Assembly: GCA_965250115.1 (NCBI GenBank)
Contig: CBDFNJ010000002.1
Span: forward strand, 930,001 to 994,000
Source of the DNA: CBDFHB01 sp965250115
GTDB taxonomy: Bacteria; Acidobacteriota; Vicinamibacteria; Marinacidobacterales; SMYC01
Length of the DNA stretch: 64,000 bases
Direction of reading: 5' to 3'
The translations under genes were made by a program, and so were the position numbers. Below the pieces are notes generated by a model. The model was not told the DNA's origin, made no database searches, and saw only the letters and a program-made list of their open reading frames with translations. Below are positions 9,568 through 18,230 of the stretch, piece after piece; the stretch's first letter is position 1; every line of letters starts with the position of its first letter.

Positions 9568-10584
9568 TCAGGGTTGGTTAGCCTGCTCGGCCCGGTATTG
9601 GTCGCGCAATGTCTGGACCTGGTCGAAGATCTCGCGTGGCACGAGATTCTCGCGCACACGAGGATAGGCTTTCTCGGCGACGCCACGCCATTCACTCCGC
9701 ACGGCGTCACTCACGGGGACGATCTCGAGACCGCGCTTAACCATGGCTTCGAGAGACTTCTGCTCCTGCTCGCGATTGGAGCGCTGGAGCTCCTCACCCA
9801 CGTGACGTGTAATTTTGAGAACCTCGCTCTTCTGAGCCTCGGTCAAACGATTCCATCCTTGCTTGTGCATCACCACCGCGCCTTGAAGTGGAGCCCATTT
9901 CATGTCCGTCATGTATGACGCCTGGCGATAGTACTGCGATCCTTCCGCGAGGATGATGGGCATATAGACGGAGTCGATGAGCCCGGTTTGCAGACCCGTC
10001 ATCATGTCGACGGCGGAGATCGGCACCGGGTTGAAACCCGCCCACTTGAAAATGTCGATGGTGCGGCTCTCGGTGTGAGAGCCCGCGAGCTTCATGGTCG
10101 TGAGATCGGCGGGCGTTTTCATGGGCTTTTTGGTGAAGAAGTAGACCCAGCCCACGTCCGACCAGGCGAGCACGATGAACCCCCTTTCCATCAGTTTCTC
10201 TTCGAGAATGGGGTTGACGGTTCGGCGTACGTAATCCCACTCCTCGTAGCTCTCGAACATCATCGGGAGCATGAGCGCGTAGGCGCGCGAGTCGATCTCC
10301 GCAAGCCCCGCGTTCGAGATCGCGGCTCCCTGGAGCTGGCCGATCCGCATCTTGCGGATCATCTCCGCTTCGTCGCCGACCGAGCCTCCGGGGTAGACGC
10401 GCAGATGTAGATCGCCGTGAGTAGCCTGAGACCAATCCGCTCCCATCTTCCGGAGAATGAGCTCCCACGATGAGCCTTTCGGGGCGAGCGTCCCGAGTCT
10501 CAGGACGACTCGAGCTTCGAGGCTCGTGGTCGCAAGGCACGAGACGGCGACCATCAACGATGCCAGCCGCATATGTTCCATCAT
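9568..10584 (-). CDS. TRAP transporter substrate-binding protein (DctP-like)
   Basis: 338 residues with a signal peptide (MMEHMRLASLMVAVSCLATT, then SLEA). The mature part starts VVLRLGTLAPKGSSWELILR, the usual opening of DctP proteins. Later family features are LQGAAISNAG, GWVYFFTKKPMKTPADL, and the helix NREQEQKSLEAMVKRGLEIV near the end. It binds the ligand in the periplasm and delivers it to the DctQM permease encoded next. The ligand cannot be read from sequence. It lies one base after the TatT-like gene and overlaps or touches the permease gene, so the three form one operon. Confidence 0.88.
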   Translation of the reverse strand: MMEHMRLASLMVAVSCLATTSLEARVVLRLGTLAPKGSSWELILRKMGADWSQATHGDLHLRVYPGGSVGDEAEMIRKMRIGQLQGAAISNAGLAEIDSRAYALMLPMMFESYEEWDYVRRTVNPILEEKLMERGFIVLAWSDVGWVYFFTKKPMKTPADLTTMKLAGSHTESRTIDIFKWAGFNPVPISAVDMMTGLQTGLIDSVYMPIILAEGSQYYRQASYMTDMKWAPLQGAVVMHKQGWNRLTEAQKSEVLKITRHVGEELQRSNREQEQKSLEAMVKRGLEIVPVSDAVRSEWRGVAEKAYPRVRENLVPREIFDQVQTLRDQYRAEQANQP

Positions 10585-10585
10585 C

Positions 10586-11521
10586 TCAAGTTTCGCCGTC
10601 GAGAAACAGCTCGTCGACTTGCTCCCTGAGCCAAAGGGCTCTTCGGCGCGCCAGGATGTTGAGCAACCGCTTTTCGGGATAGCGCTCGATGTCGAAGGCG
10701 ATCGTCTGATCCACGAGCTCGAGAAACTCCGCGCGGTTCTGCTCTGAGACCGAAACGCTCTCCGCCCAGCTCAACCAAATCGAGGGCCGTTTTCCAGGAC
10801 CCAGCGCGAGCGCGCGTTTGTAATGCATGCGGGCGCGCTCGATCGAGCCACCGACCCGTGCTACCTCATACGACATCAGGAACTCGTGAATCGTTCCTTC
10901 TTCGAAATCTTCATCGAGCTCGAAGGCCCGATTCAGGAGCGCTCCAACGATGGCCACGTCGGCCGTCGACTCCGGGTCGTCCTTGGCATTGCCGATCGCG
11001 GCCCCAAGCGCTGCCGCGGTCCAGACCGCGAAGGGCACGTCCGAGACCTCTAACTCTCGGGCCGTCACCTCCGGCTCTAACTGAAGCCGTGCGCCCAGTC
11101 CCGGATGATCGATCTGGAGCCCCCGAAGTCCGAATCGATAGGCGCGCCGATAGAGGCGCGCCGCGCGACGACGCACCGCGTCTGCGCGCTCGAACTCCTC
11201 GTAGGGGATCTCGCGAGCTTGCGGTTCTACGAAGCCATAGGCGTAGAGCGAGAACGACTTCGTCGCCATCAGCAGAAGCTCGGGATGCTCTGGGTAGGAT
11301 TCGAGAAGCGTCTCCACCGTCTTCAGATTGAATGGAAGCGCGTCGCCGACGAGCTCGGGATCTTCGTCGGAGAGGTAGACTTGGTCTGCCTCGCTCAGCA
11401 CTTCCGCCAAGCTATCCACTGCACGTCTCTTCAGCGAGCATCCAGCGAGGAGGCTCGTTGCTACGAGGACGACGAGCAGTCTCACAATGCGAACCGCCAA
11501 AATGGCCACGAGGCCATGCAT
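10586..11521 (-). CDS. TRAP-associated TPR lipoprotein (TatT-like)
   Basis: 311 residues. A hydrophobic leader (IVRLLVVLVATSLLAGC) ends in a lipobox with the acylated Cys at about residue 28. The mature part is all alpha: short helical repeats, FSLYAYGFVEPQAREIPYEE, then GNAKDDPESTADVAIVGALL, and a C-terminal TPR-like hairpin (RARMHYKRALALGPGKRPSI). This matches TatT, the lipoprotein of TPR folds found with TRAP binding proteins (TatP-T of Treponema pallidum is the studied case), thought to deliver hydrophobic ligands. It is the first gene of the TatT-DctP-DctQM operon. Its presence suggests the ligand is a fatty or aromatic acid, by inference from that family only. Confidence 0.8.
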   Translation of the reverse strand: MHGLVAILAVRIVRLLVVLVATSLLAGCSLKRRAVDSLAEVLSEADQVYLSDEDPELVGDALPFNLKTVETLLESYPEHPELLLMATKSFSLYAYGFVEPQAREIPYEEFERADAVRRRAARLYRRAYRFGLRGLQIDHPGLGARLQLEPEVTARELEVSDVPFAVWTAAALGAAIGNAKDDPESTADVAIVGALLNRAFELDEDFEEGTIHEFLMSYEVARVGGSIERARMHYKRALALGPGKRPSIWLSWAESVSVSEQNRAEFLELVDQTIAFDIERYPEKRLLNILARRRALWLREQVDELFLDGET

Positions 11522-11558
11522 CGTACCCTGGCCTCGCGCCGCTGTAAAACCAGGGGGC

Positions 11559-12077
11559 TCAACCGTCCACCGCCTCGTTGTGCCGCTGTAGATCGTGTCC
11601 AGCGTAGTAGCCGAGGTCGATGTTCTTCAGCGCTTTGACCATATGGGTGATCTGGCCGACGTGGTAAGAGAAATGCTCTACGACGTGCACGAGGATCCTG
11701 ACGCCATCGACGTCATACCCCTGAATCCGGCGGGTCTCCAGCAACCTATCGGGGTCGAGCCCCTCGATCACTTCCGCGGCCTCCCTCAGAGTTTGCTCTA
11801 GTCGGGCGAGGAGGTCTGACGAGAGGTACGGTCCGTCCTCCGCGAACTCCTTGCTGCGTTCCCGCGAGTCCGCAGCACCGCCGAGCCCCAAAATTACCCA
11901 TTGAAGGACGTTGCCATTCAAGTGCAGGAGTAGATTAGCCACGCTGTTCGTTTGGGGGTTCACGCGATGCCACAGCTCCGCCTCACTGAGCTCGGGCACC
12001 GCTTTCTGGAGTCGAGGCCAGAATTCCTCCAGAAGGTGGCGTCTGGACTCATCGAGCAGCGCTTTTCCGACCGTCAT
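11559..12077 (-). CDS. DinB-like / DUF1572 four-helix protein
   Basis: 172 residues without signal peptide. The helical pattern and histidines of the DinB superfamily are present: LLLHLNGNVLQWV (His 52) and HVVEHFSYHVGQITHMV, which supplies the H-x(3)-H-type metal ligands. Members are metal-dependent thiol-transferases or have unknown function. The closest type by look is the DUF1572 group. The gene stands alone downstream of the TRAP operon start, in the same direction as its neighbours. No specific substrate can be proposed. Confidence 0.7.
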   Translation of the reverse strand: MTVGKALLDESRRHLLEEFWPRLQKAVPELSEAELWHRVNPQTNSVANLLLHLNGNVLQWVILGLGGAADSRERSKEFAEDGPYLSSDLLARLEQTLREAAEVIEGLDPDRLLETRRIQGYDVDGVRILVHVVEHFSYHVGQITHMVKALKNIDLGYYAGHDLQRHNEAVDG

Positions 12078-12187
12078 TCCTCGACCTCCAGCTTCACCCT
12101 ATGCAGGGCTGGCCGTTTGATGCAAGGATCTTTCTCACCTCTCCCATCTGGGGAGGAGCCTTCAGCCAAGAGCGCAGCGCGCTAGCG

Positions 12188-12293
12188 CGAAGCGAGAAGC
12201 CGTGCCGCCTTCCGCAGCGAGCCTGCCGAGCGGAGGGCTAGCCCGGCCAGAGGCCGGGCGCGTTGCAAAGAAGGTGGGGCCCCGCGGCACTGA
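12188..12293. repeat. dispersed repeat, copy 1
   Basis: About 106 bases nearly identical to 19238-19343, starting CGAAGCGAGAAGCCGTGCCG and ending GGGGCCCCGCGGCA. It contains an inverted repeat GCCCGGCC-AGA-GGCCGGGC at 12241-12259. Looser similarity continues about 35 bases to the left. Both copies lie just beyond the stop codon of a minus-strand gene, so a shared role as a transcript 3' end or REP-like element is possible. Confidence 0.75.
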
Positions 12294-12340
12294 TTGAGGT
12301 CGCCCGCCTTCGCCAAATGCTTCGGCGGGCGGGTGAGGGG

Positions 12341-14476
12341 TCAGCCTTGCGAGGGAGAAAAGTATTTCTCGAGCAGTGCTTGGGTGCCCTCGGGAGGTTG
12401 TGGACGGCTGATGAGAAAACCCTGAAAGCCGTCGCAGCCCGACAGCAGTGCGAGCTGCTCCTCGGTCTCGACCCCCTCTGCGACGACGTCGAGGCGCAGA
12501 CTGTGTCCGAGGCCGATGATGGCTTCTGCCACGGTGCGGTTGTCTTCGTTGGTTGCGATGTCGTGAACGAAAGAACGGTCGATCTTCAGGCAGTCCAACG
12601 GAAAGCTAGTCAAGTACGCGAGCGAGGAATATCCGGTACCGAAATCGTCGATGGCAATGCGAACACCCAGGCCCTTGAGCTCCTCGAAAATGGCGCGAGT
12701 GCGCTCCGTGTCTTTCATCAAGAGGCTCTCGGTGATCTCGAGCTCCAGGTCCGTCGCGGAAAGCCCCGTCTCCTGAAGGACTCTCTTCACGACAGCAACG
12801 AGATCCGAACCCTCGAACTGACGCGCGGACAAGTTTACCGAGACCCGAAGGCCCCGGTAACCCAGGTCCTGCCACGCGCGCGCCTGCCGGCAGGACGTCT
12901 CGAGAACCCACTCTCCGACCCCCTTGATGAGTCCCGAGGCCTCCAGGAAAGGCATGAACTTGCCTGGAGGCACGAGACCGACCTTCGGATGGTTCCAGCG
13001 AATGAGTGCTTCGACAGCCACTAGCTTGCTGCGATCCAGCGTTAGTTGAGGCTGGAAGAAGACCAGGTACTCGTCACGCTCGAGCGCGTGTCGAATCCCG
13101 CTCTCGAAACGAAGCCGTTGGAGAACGCCCGAGCGTGACTCTTCTCCGTCGTCGTCATAGACCGCGAAGCTGTCACGGCCGTTCTGTTTCGCCCGGTACA
13201 TCGCGCGATCTGCACGACGCAAGAGCTCCCCCGTAGTGTCCCCGTGCTCCGGGTAGTACGAGATCCCGATACTCCCGCTCGCCGCAATCTCGTACTCGTT
13301 GAGGCGTGCCGGTGGCACCAGAGCCTCCAGGAGTCGCTGCGCCGTCGCGATGACCTCGGACTCGGTCTCGACGTCTTCGAGAACAATAGCGAACTCATCG
13401 CCGCCTAGTCTGGCGACGGTATCCACTTCGCGCAGGTTGTCCTGGAGACGCTGCCCAACGACTTTGAGCAGTCGGTCCCCCGTATCGTAGCCAAGGGAAT
13501 CGTTTACGGTTTTGAACCGGTCCAGGTCGAGCAGTAGCACGGCAAGCCTGGTTTTTCTTCGCTTCGCTTGCGCGAGCGCATGCGTGAGGCGCTCCTGCAA
13601 CAAGCTTCGATTCGCCAGTCCGGTAACAGGGTCGTGATGGGAGAGAAAGACCAGACGGTCTTCGGAGAGCTTCCTCTCGATCGCGTAGCACAGCGCGCGC
13701 CGCAGAACGTAGGCATCGGTCTTCGGCTTGGCAAGGTAGTCCTGAGCCCCGTACTTCGAGATCTGGGCAGCTAGCTCTTCGTCGTCTCGCTCGCCCAGAG
13801 CGACGAGCGCCATGCGCGGGTCCGCTTCGCGTAGTTGATGCAATGCATGGAGGCTGCGTCCCGAGCCGTGATCCACGTCCACGAAGGCCGCACGAAAGGA
13901 GGACTTCGTGATGAGCTCGAGTGCCTTTTCGACACTCTCTACCCTCACGGAGTCCGCCGCGCCGTCGAGGCCGTGGGACAGCTTGGAAACGAGCTCGTCC
14001 GCGGCCGCGTCGTCAGAGTGGACGAGGAGAACGGGAAGATCCCGTGACGGCTCGGACGGAAGTGCGCTCTGTCGCGTTCGGTATCTCTCGATGGCCCTGC
14101 TGAGCGTCCTGGCGAGCTCGTGTAGAGACCAAGGTTTGGGCACGACCTCGTCGACGAGGGGGTCTCCGTTCCCCTGGCTCGGGAGGTCGAGGTGAGAAGC
14201 CCCGGTGACGATGAGGTAGGACGCATCGGGCCATTTGGGTCGCAATAATTGGATCAAGGAGAGGCCGTTCAACGTCGGCATCCGCAGGTCCGCCGCGATG
14301 ACCGCATAGCGCTGCTCGCTCGCTTTCGTCAGTGCTTCACCGCCGCCATCGGCCGTGTCGACACGAAAACCGAGCTCGCGGGCGGCGCCCGCGAAGGCCT
14401 CACGGGCCTCTCGCTCATCATCGACGTAAAGTATTCTCTCTATTGATCTTGTAGTCGACCTGCGGTCTGCGAGCAT
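12341..14476 (-). CDS. REC-REC-GGDEF-EAL cyclic-di-GMP signalling protein
   Basis: 711 residues from the ATG at 14476 (an in-frame ATG at 14533 is also possible). Receiver domain 1 covers about 10-125 (ILYVDDE, phospho-Asp in IAADLRMP, Lys in VVPKPW). A second receiver covers about 145-265 (VDVDHGSG, AKPK). The GGDEF domain has the catalytic motif GGDEF and, upstream, an I-site REVD for product inhibition. The EAL domain has EAL, SVNLSARQ, EITES, DDFGTGYSSL and LKIDRSF, so both the cyclase and the phosphodiesterase look active. It would make or degrade c-di-GMP under control of a histidine kinase. No TM segment is seen. The Crp/Fnr gene lies upstream in the same direction. Confidence 0.9.
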   Translation of the reverse strand: MLADRRSTTRSIERILYVDDEREAREAFAGAARELGFRVDTADGGGEALTKASEQRYAVIAADLRMPTLNGLSLIQLLRPKWPDASYLIVTGASHLDLPSQGNGDPLVDEVVPKPWSLHELARTLSRAIERYRTRQSALPSEPSRDLPVLLVHSDDAAADELVSKLSHGLDGAADSVRVESVEKALELITKSSFRAAFVDVDHGSGRSLHALHQLREADPRMALVALGERDDEELAAQISKYGAQDYLAKPKTDAYVLRRALCYAIERKLSEDRLVFLSHHDPVTGLANRSLLQERLTHALAQAKRRKTRLAVLLLDLDRFKTVNDSLGYDTGDRLLKVVGQRLQDNLREVDTVARLGGDEFAIVLEDVETESEVIATAQRLLEALVPPARLNEYEIAASGSIGISYYPEHGDTTGELLRRADRAMYRAKQNGRDSFAVYDDDGEESRSGVLQRLRFESGIRHALERDEYLVFFQPQLTLDRSKLVAVEALIRWNHPKVGLVPPGKFMPFLEASGLIKGVGEWVLETSCRQARAWQDLGYRGLRVSVNLSARQFEGSDLVAVVKRVLQETGLSATDLELEITESLLMKDTERTRAIFEELKGLGVRIAIDDFGTGYSSLAYLTSFPLDCLKIDRSFVHDIATNEDNRTVAEAIIGLGHSLRLDVVAEGVETEEQLALLSGCDGFQGFLISRPQPPEGTQALLEKYFSPSQG

Positions 14477-14604
14477 GTGTTTTCGTGATTGGGGCGCACT
14501 CCGACGGTTGCGTCGGACGCGGATCCTGGTCATCCTATCGGCCAAACGGCCGAAGACTTTAGGATCCCCTTGGGGGAGAGGTAAGATTGAGGCCCGATTC
14601 GGAG

Positions 14605-15318
14605 CTATTGAGTAGCGGCCAATCCCGAACGGCGCAGGACGCGTACCTGGCCGCGGTCGATCCGGATGAGACCCTGCCTTTGGAACTGATTGAGAAGAGA
14701 GCAAACCGTCTCGCGGCTGCTCCCGATCAAGTTCGCGATCTCGGTTTGGTTGAGCGGAAACGTCAGGCTTCCCGTGGGCTCGTTCGTTTCCACGGCGAGG
14801 AGGTGGGCGAGCCGCTGGGGAACGCTCTGGAACGCCAGTCGTGCCGTCGCTGCCTCCGCTTCCAAATGAATCATTTGGGTATAGGCGAGCAAGTTCACGG
14901 CGAGCCTGGGGTTTCGAGACATGGCGCGGCGTATCGCCGTCAGGGGCAAGAGTGTGTATTCTGTGTCTTCGAGAGCCTGGGCGAGCGAGGCCGCCTCGTA
15001 AGGCTCCGCGAAGGGTCCGCAACATTCTCCGGGACCCACGAGAGACACGATGAGCTCTTTGCCCTCCTGGGAGTGGCGCACGAGCTTCAAGCTTCCGCTT
15101 TGGACGAAATAGAGCTGGGTAAGCTCCTCACCAGCGCAGTACAGGACCTGATGACGCCGCGCCCAGTATTTCGTGCCGGAAGCGAAGAGCTCCTCGAGCT
15201 CGGCGACAGATAGCGCCTGAAAAAGCGCGGAAGGGACTGGAACCGCCGCGGCGTCCACTCGCGCCGGATCCTTACGCAGGCTGCCTCTTACCAAGGTCGC
15301 CATCGCTACCCTCCTCAA
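14605..15318 (-). CDS. Crp/Fnr family transcriptional regulator
   Basis: 237 residues. The cyclic-nucleotide-binding-like beta roll lies at about 40-130 (GTKYWARRHQVLYCAGE, LVGPGECCGPFAEPYEAASL). The dimer helix is LLAYTQMIHLEAEAATARL, and the winged helix-turn-helix is near residues 175-235 (QTEIANLIGSSRETVCSLLN). There is no N-terminal Fnr-type four-cysteine cluster, so it is not an iron-sulfur Fnr. An effector such as a cyclic nucleotide or nothing at all is possible. Start at 15318 or the internal ATG at 15303 (MATLVRGSLR). It precedes the c-di-GMP enzyme gene by about 130 bases. Confidence 0.85.
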   Translation of the reverse strand: MRRVAMATLVRGSLRKDPARVDAAAVPVPSALFQALSVAELEELFASGTKYWARRHQVLYCAGEELTQLYFVQSGSLKLVRHSQEGKELIVSLVGPGECCGPFAEPYEAASLAQALEDTEYTLLPLTAIRRAMSRNPRLAVNLLAYTQMIHLEAEAATARLAFQSVPQRLAHLLAVETNEPTGSLTFPLNQTEIANLIGSSRETVCSLLNQFQRQGLIRIDRGQVRVLRRSGLAATQ

Positions 15319-15436
15319 AGAAATCGAGCTAGTGTCCCTGTGATGCAGATTACGGTCTGAAGGGGATCGGGGCTGTGAACCAGTTAACGTCGCGCGATTT
15401 TTGTTTGTTGCGCGAGAAATCGTCGAATAGAAAAGA

Positions 15437-16097
15437 GGGTCTACGCGGATTCGTGTGGGTAAGTCCTGACGGAAAAACAGTGTAACTCATTGTGTGGAAA
15501 AGGTATCGAGTACTTCATCAGGTGCTGAAAAGTGGTCCATTTTTAGGATAGGCTAACCGAGTGAAAAATTCCCAGTCGATCCGCTCGCTGTTTGCGCTGC
15601 CAGGTTTCGTGGTGTGCCGGATTGAAGGGTCTATTCGGTGACCGATACGCCCGCGTCATCCAGCTCAAGAGGCGAAAAAAACAGCTGTGTGCTCTTACTG
15701 TGGGCAACGGTGCCGGGGGCGCTATGACAAGCAAGTGTGCCGGGTCCGCGACCTGCCGTTGGCAGGCTGGCGGATCTATCTGGAATACGAGCGTTGGCGC
15801 GTCAACTGTCCTGGGTGCGGCGGTTTGCATGTAGAACACCTGGACTGACTGGCGAACAACTCGCGCTACACCTAGCGTTTTGCGACGCATGTGGGCAAGC
15901 TGTGCCGGACAAGGCGGTGGCCGAGATAGAACGTCTGCGCCTCCTAGTTGAAGGGGTCAACAACAAAATCCGTGTGCTGCAACGACGCGCCTACGGCTAT
16001 CGCGACGAGGAATATCTCAAGCTGAAGATCGTGGCGGCATTCCTTCCGCCATTACCCAGAAATGCCGTCTTCAACCCACACGAATCCGCGTAGACCC
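15437..16097 (+). mobile_element. short non-autonomous ISL3-family element, copy A
   Basis: 661 bases with perfect terminal inverted repeats of about 24 bases (outer part GGGTCTACGCGGATTCGTG). It is flanked by an 8-base duplication AGAAAAGA (15429-15436 and 16098-16105). Compared with the 1384-base copies it lacks about 0.7 kb of the transposase centre (junction near 15933-15943), a further 10 bases, and has a TAG where the long copies have CAG. No functional transposase is possible, so it must have moved in trans. It sits between the Crp/Fnr gene and transketolase and breaks no gene. Confidence 0.9.
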
Positions 16098-16200
16098 AGA
16101 AAAGAAACGGTAGGGCTCCGCTGTTGTGTCGGGCGCGCCGACTTGGTATCCTCCCCAGTCTTTTGGGGTATTTCCGCATCACAATAGAAGGAGCGAGAGA

Positions 16201-18210
16201 GTGACGACGGCCGTTGCCCTGGACCAGCTGTGCATCAGCACCATCCGCACGCTGGCCATCGACGCGGTGCAAGAAGCGAAGTCCGGGCATCCCGGCCTTC
16301 CCCTCGGGGCGGCGCCCATGGCCTACGTTCTTTGGCAAAACCATTTGAGGCACAACCCGAGCGATCCACTTTGGCCCGATCGGGACCGCTTCGTTCTATC
16401 AGCGGGCCATGGGTCGATGCTCCTTTACTGCCTCTTGCATCTCACGGGATACGACGTGACGATGGAGGATCTGAAGAGCTTCCGACAGTGGGGGAGCTCG
16501 ACCCCGGGGCACCCGGAATCGTTCGAGACCGCAGGCGTCGAAGCTACGACAGGCCCACTCGGCCAAGGAACCGCGAACGCTGTCGGTATGGCGATGGCCG
16601 AGCGGGCGCTGGCCCATCGATTCAACCGCCCGGACTTTGCCCTCGTCGATCACCATACCTATGCACTCGTGTCCGACGGCGACTTGATGGAGGGCGTTTC
16701 GGCTGAGGCGGCATCGATTGCGGGCCACCTGCGGCTCGGGAAACTCATTTATCTCTACGACTGCAACGATGTCACGCTCGATGGAGTCGCGTCCTTGACC
16801 TTCTCCACCGAGGACGTTCAGCGACGCTACGAGGCCTATGGATGGCAAGTCCTGCGTGTCCGGGACGGGGACCATGACCTCGATGAGATCGACCAAGTCA
16901 TTCGAGAAGCGAAGTCGGATACGAGCCGCCCTTCGATCATCATCGTCCATACGACTATCGGGTTCGGCTCCCCCAACAAGCACGGCACCGCTTCTGCTCA
17001 TGGCTCACCCCTCGGAGTCGAAGAAGTCGCCTTGACGAAGAAAGCGCTCGGGTGGAGCTGGGAGCAACCCTTTCACGTTCCCGAAGAAGCAAAGGAGCAC
17101 TTCGGGCGCGCTCTCGAAAAAGCTCGTGCCCTCCAAGCGGAATCGGGCGCTCGGCTCTCCTCTTATCGAGAATCCCATCCTGAGCTCGCCTCTGAATGGC
17201 ACCGGCGTTTCCGAGGCGAGCTGCCGGACGGCTGGGACGAAGGGCTTCCGGTCTTCGAGGCGGGAGTCGAGCTCGCTACGCGGGAGTCGTCGGGAAAGGT
17301 GCTGAACGAGGTGGCGGCGCGCGTGCCCGAGCTCCTCGGTGGCGACGCGGACCTATCCTCCTCGACGAAGACGGCCCTCAAGGACATGGGCTCGTTCGAC
17401 GGTCAAACCGGGGCCGGCCGCAACATCCATTTCGGCGTGCGTGAGCACGCGATGGGAAGCATCATCAACGGCATGGCATATCACGGCGGGGTAAGGGGAT
17501 ATTGTTCCACCTTCTTCGTGTTCTCCGACTATATGCGTCCTTCCATTCGCTTGGCGGCACTGAGCAGGCTGCCGGCCGTTTATGTCTGGACCCATGACTC
17601 GATCGGCGTCGGGGAGGACGGCCCGACCCACCAGCCGGTCGAGCACCTGATGGCTCTCAGAACCATACCCAATCTCCACATCGTTCGGCCCGCCGACGCC
17701 AACGAGACTACCGAAGCCTGGCGATGGGCGATGAATCGCAAGGACGGTCCGACCGCGCTCGTGCTCACGCGTCAGAAGATTGTGACCTTCGACCGGTCGG
17801 GACGCGGTAGCGCGAAGGACTTGTCCAAGGGAGCTTACGTACTGGCCGACAGCAACGAAGGCACAGCGCAGGCCATCATCATCGCGACGGGCTCGGAAGT
17901 CACACTGGCGCTCGAGGCGCAGGAGCTATTGGCCAAGGAAGGAGTCGGCTGCCGAGTTGTGTCGATGCCGTGCTGGGAGCTCTTCGAAGCGCAGGACGCA
18001 AACTATCGCGAGTCCGTGCTGCCCGAAGCGCTGGAAGCGCGTGTCGCAGTCGAAGCCGGCGTGAGTTTCGGCTGGGAGCGCTTCGTGGGCCGCAAAGGCA
18101 GGATCATAGGGCTCGATCGCTTCGGAGCCTCCGCTCCCGGCGCGGTCAACTTCGAAAAGTTCGGTTTCACGGCTGAAAACGTCGCTGCCGTAGTCAAGAG
18201 CTTGTTCTGA
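16201..18210 (+). CDS. tkt: transketolase
   Basis: 669 residues from a GTG at 16201, preceded by the ribosome site AGAAGGAGCG. A longer open frame upstream lacks such a site. Thiamin-diphosphate domain: GHPGLPLGAAPMAYVLW, HGSMLLYCLLHLTGYD, GPLGQGTANAVGMAMAE, and the GDG motif in LVSDGDLMEG. Pyrimidine-binding domain: GDADLSSSTKT and GVREHAMGSIINGMAYHGG with the catalytic Glu. C-terminal domain from about 530. The enzyme moves two-carbon units between sugar phosphates in the non-oxidative pentose phosphate pathway. Length and motifs match standard bacterial transketolases. The mobile element copy A ends 103 bases upstream of the start and may have changed its promoter. Confidence 0.95.
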   Translation: MTTAVALDQLCISTIRTLAIDAVQEAKSGHPGLPLGAAPMAYVLWQNHLRHNPSDPLWPDRDRFVLSAGHGSMLLYCLLHLTGYDVTMEDLKSFRQWGSSTPGHPESFETAGVEATTGPLGQGTANAVGMAMAERALAHRFNRPDFALVDHHTYALVSDGDLMEGVSAEAASIAGHLRLGKLIYLYDCNDVTLDGVASLTFSTEDVQRRYEAYGWQVLRVRDGDHDLDEIDQVIREAKSDTSRPSIIIVHTTIGFGSPNKHGTASAHGSPLGVEEVALTKKALGWSWEQPFHVPEEAKEHFGRALEKARALQAESGARLSSYRESHPELASEWHRRFRGELPDGWDEGLPVFEAGVELATRESSGKVLNEVAARVPELLGGDADLSSSTKTALKDMGSFDGQTGAGRNIHFGVREHAMGSIINGMAYHGGVRGYCSTFFVFSDYMRPSIRLAALSRLPAVYVWTHDSIGVGEDGPTHQPVEHLMALRTIPNLHIVRPADANETTEAWRWAMNRKDGPTALVLTRQKIVTFDRSGRGSAKDLSKGAYVLADSNEGTAQAIIIATGSEVTLALEAQELLAKEGVGCRVVSMPCWELFEAQDANYRESVLPEALEARVAVEAGVSFGWERFVGRKGRIIGLDRFGASAPGAVNFEKFGFTAENVAAVVKSLF

Positions 18211-18230
18211 ACGGCGCAGGCCAGTCACTC

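Noticed and set aside
9351..9710. Minus-strand frame across the TRAP gene junction
   Set aside because: Shadow of the DctP end and DctQM start in another frame; the two real genes explain the DNA.
12341..15025. 894-residue frame including the c-di-GMP enzyme
   Set aside because: The first 183 codons run antisense-overlapping through the Crp/Fnr gene region and have no domain; the receiver domain starts at the ATG 14476.
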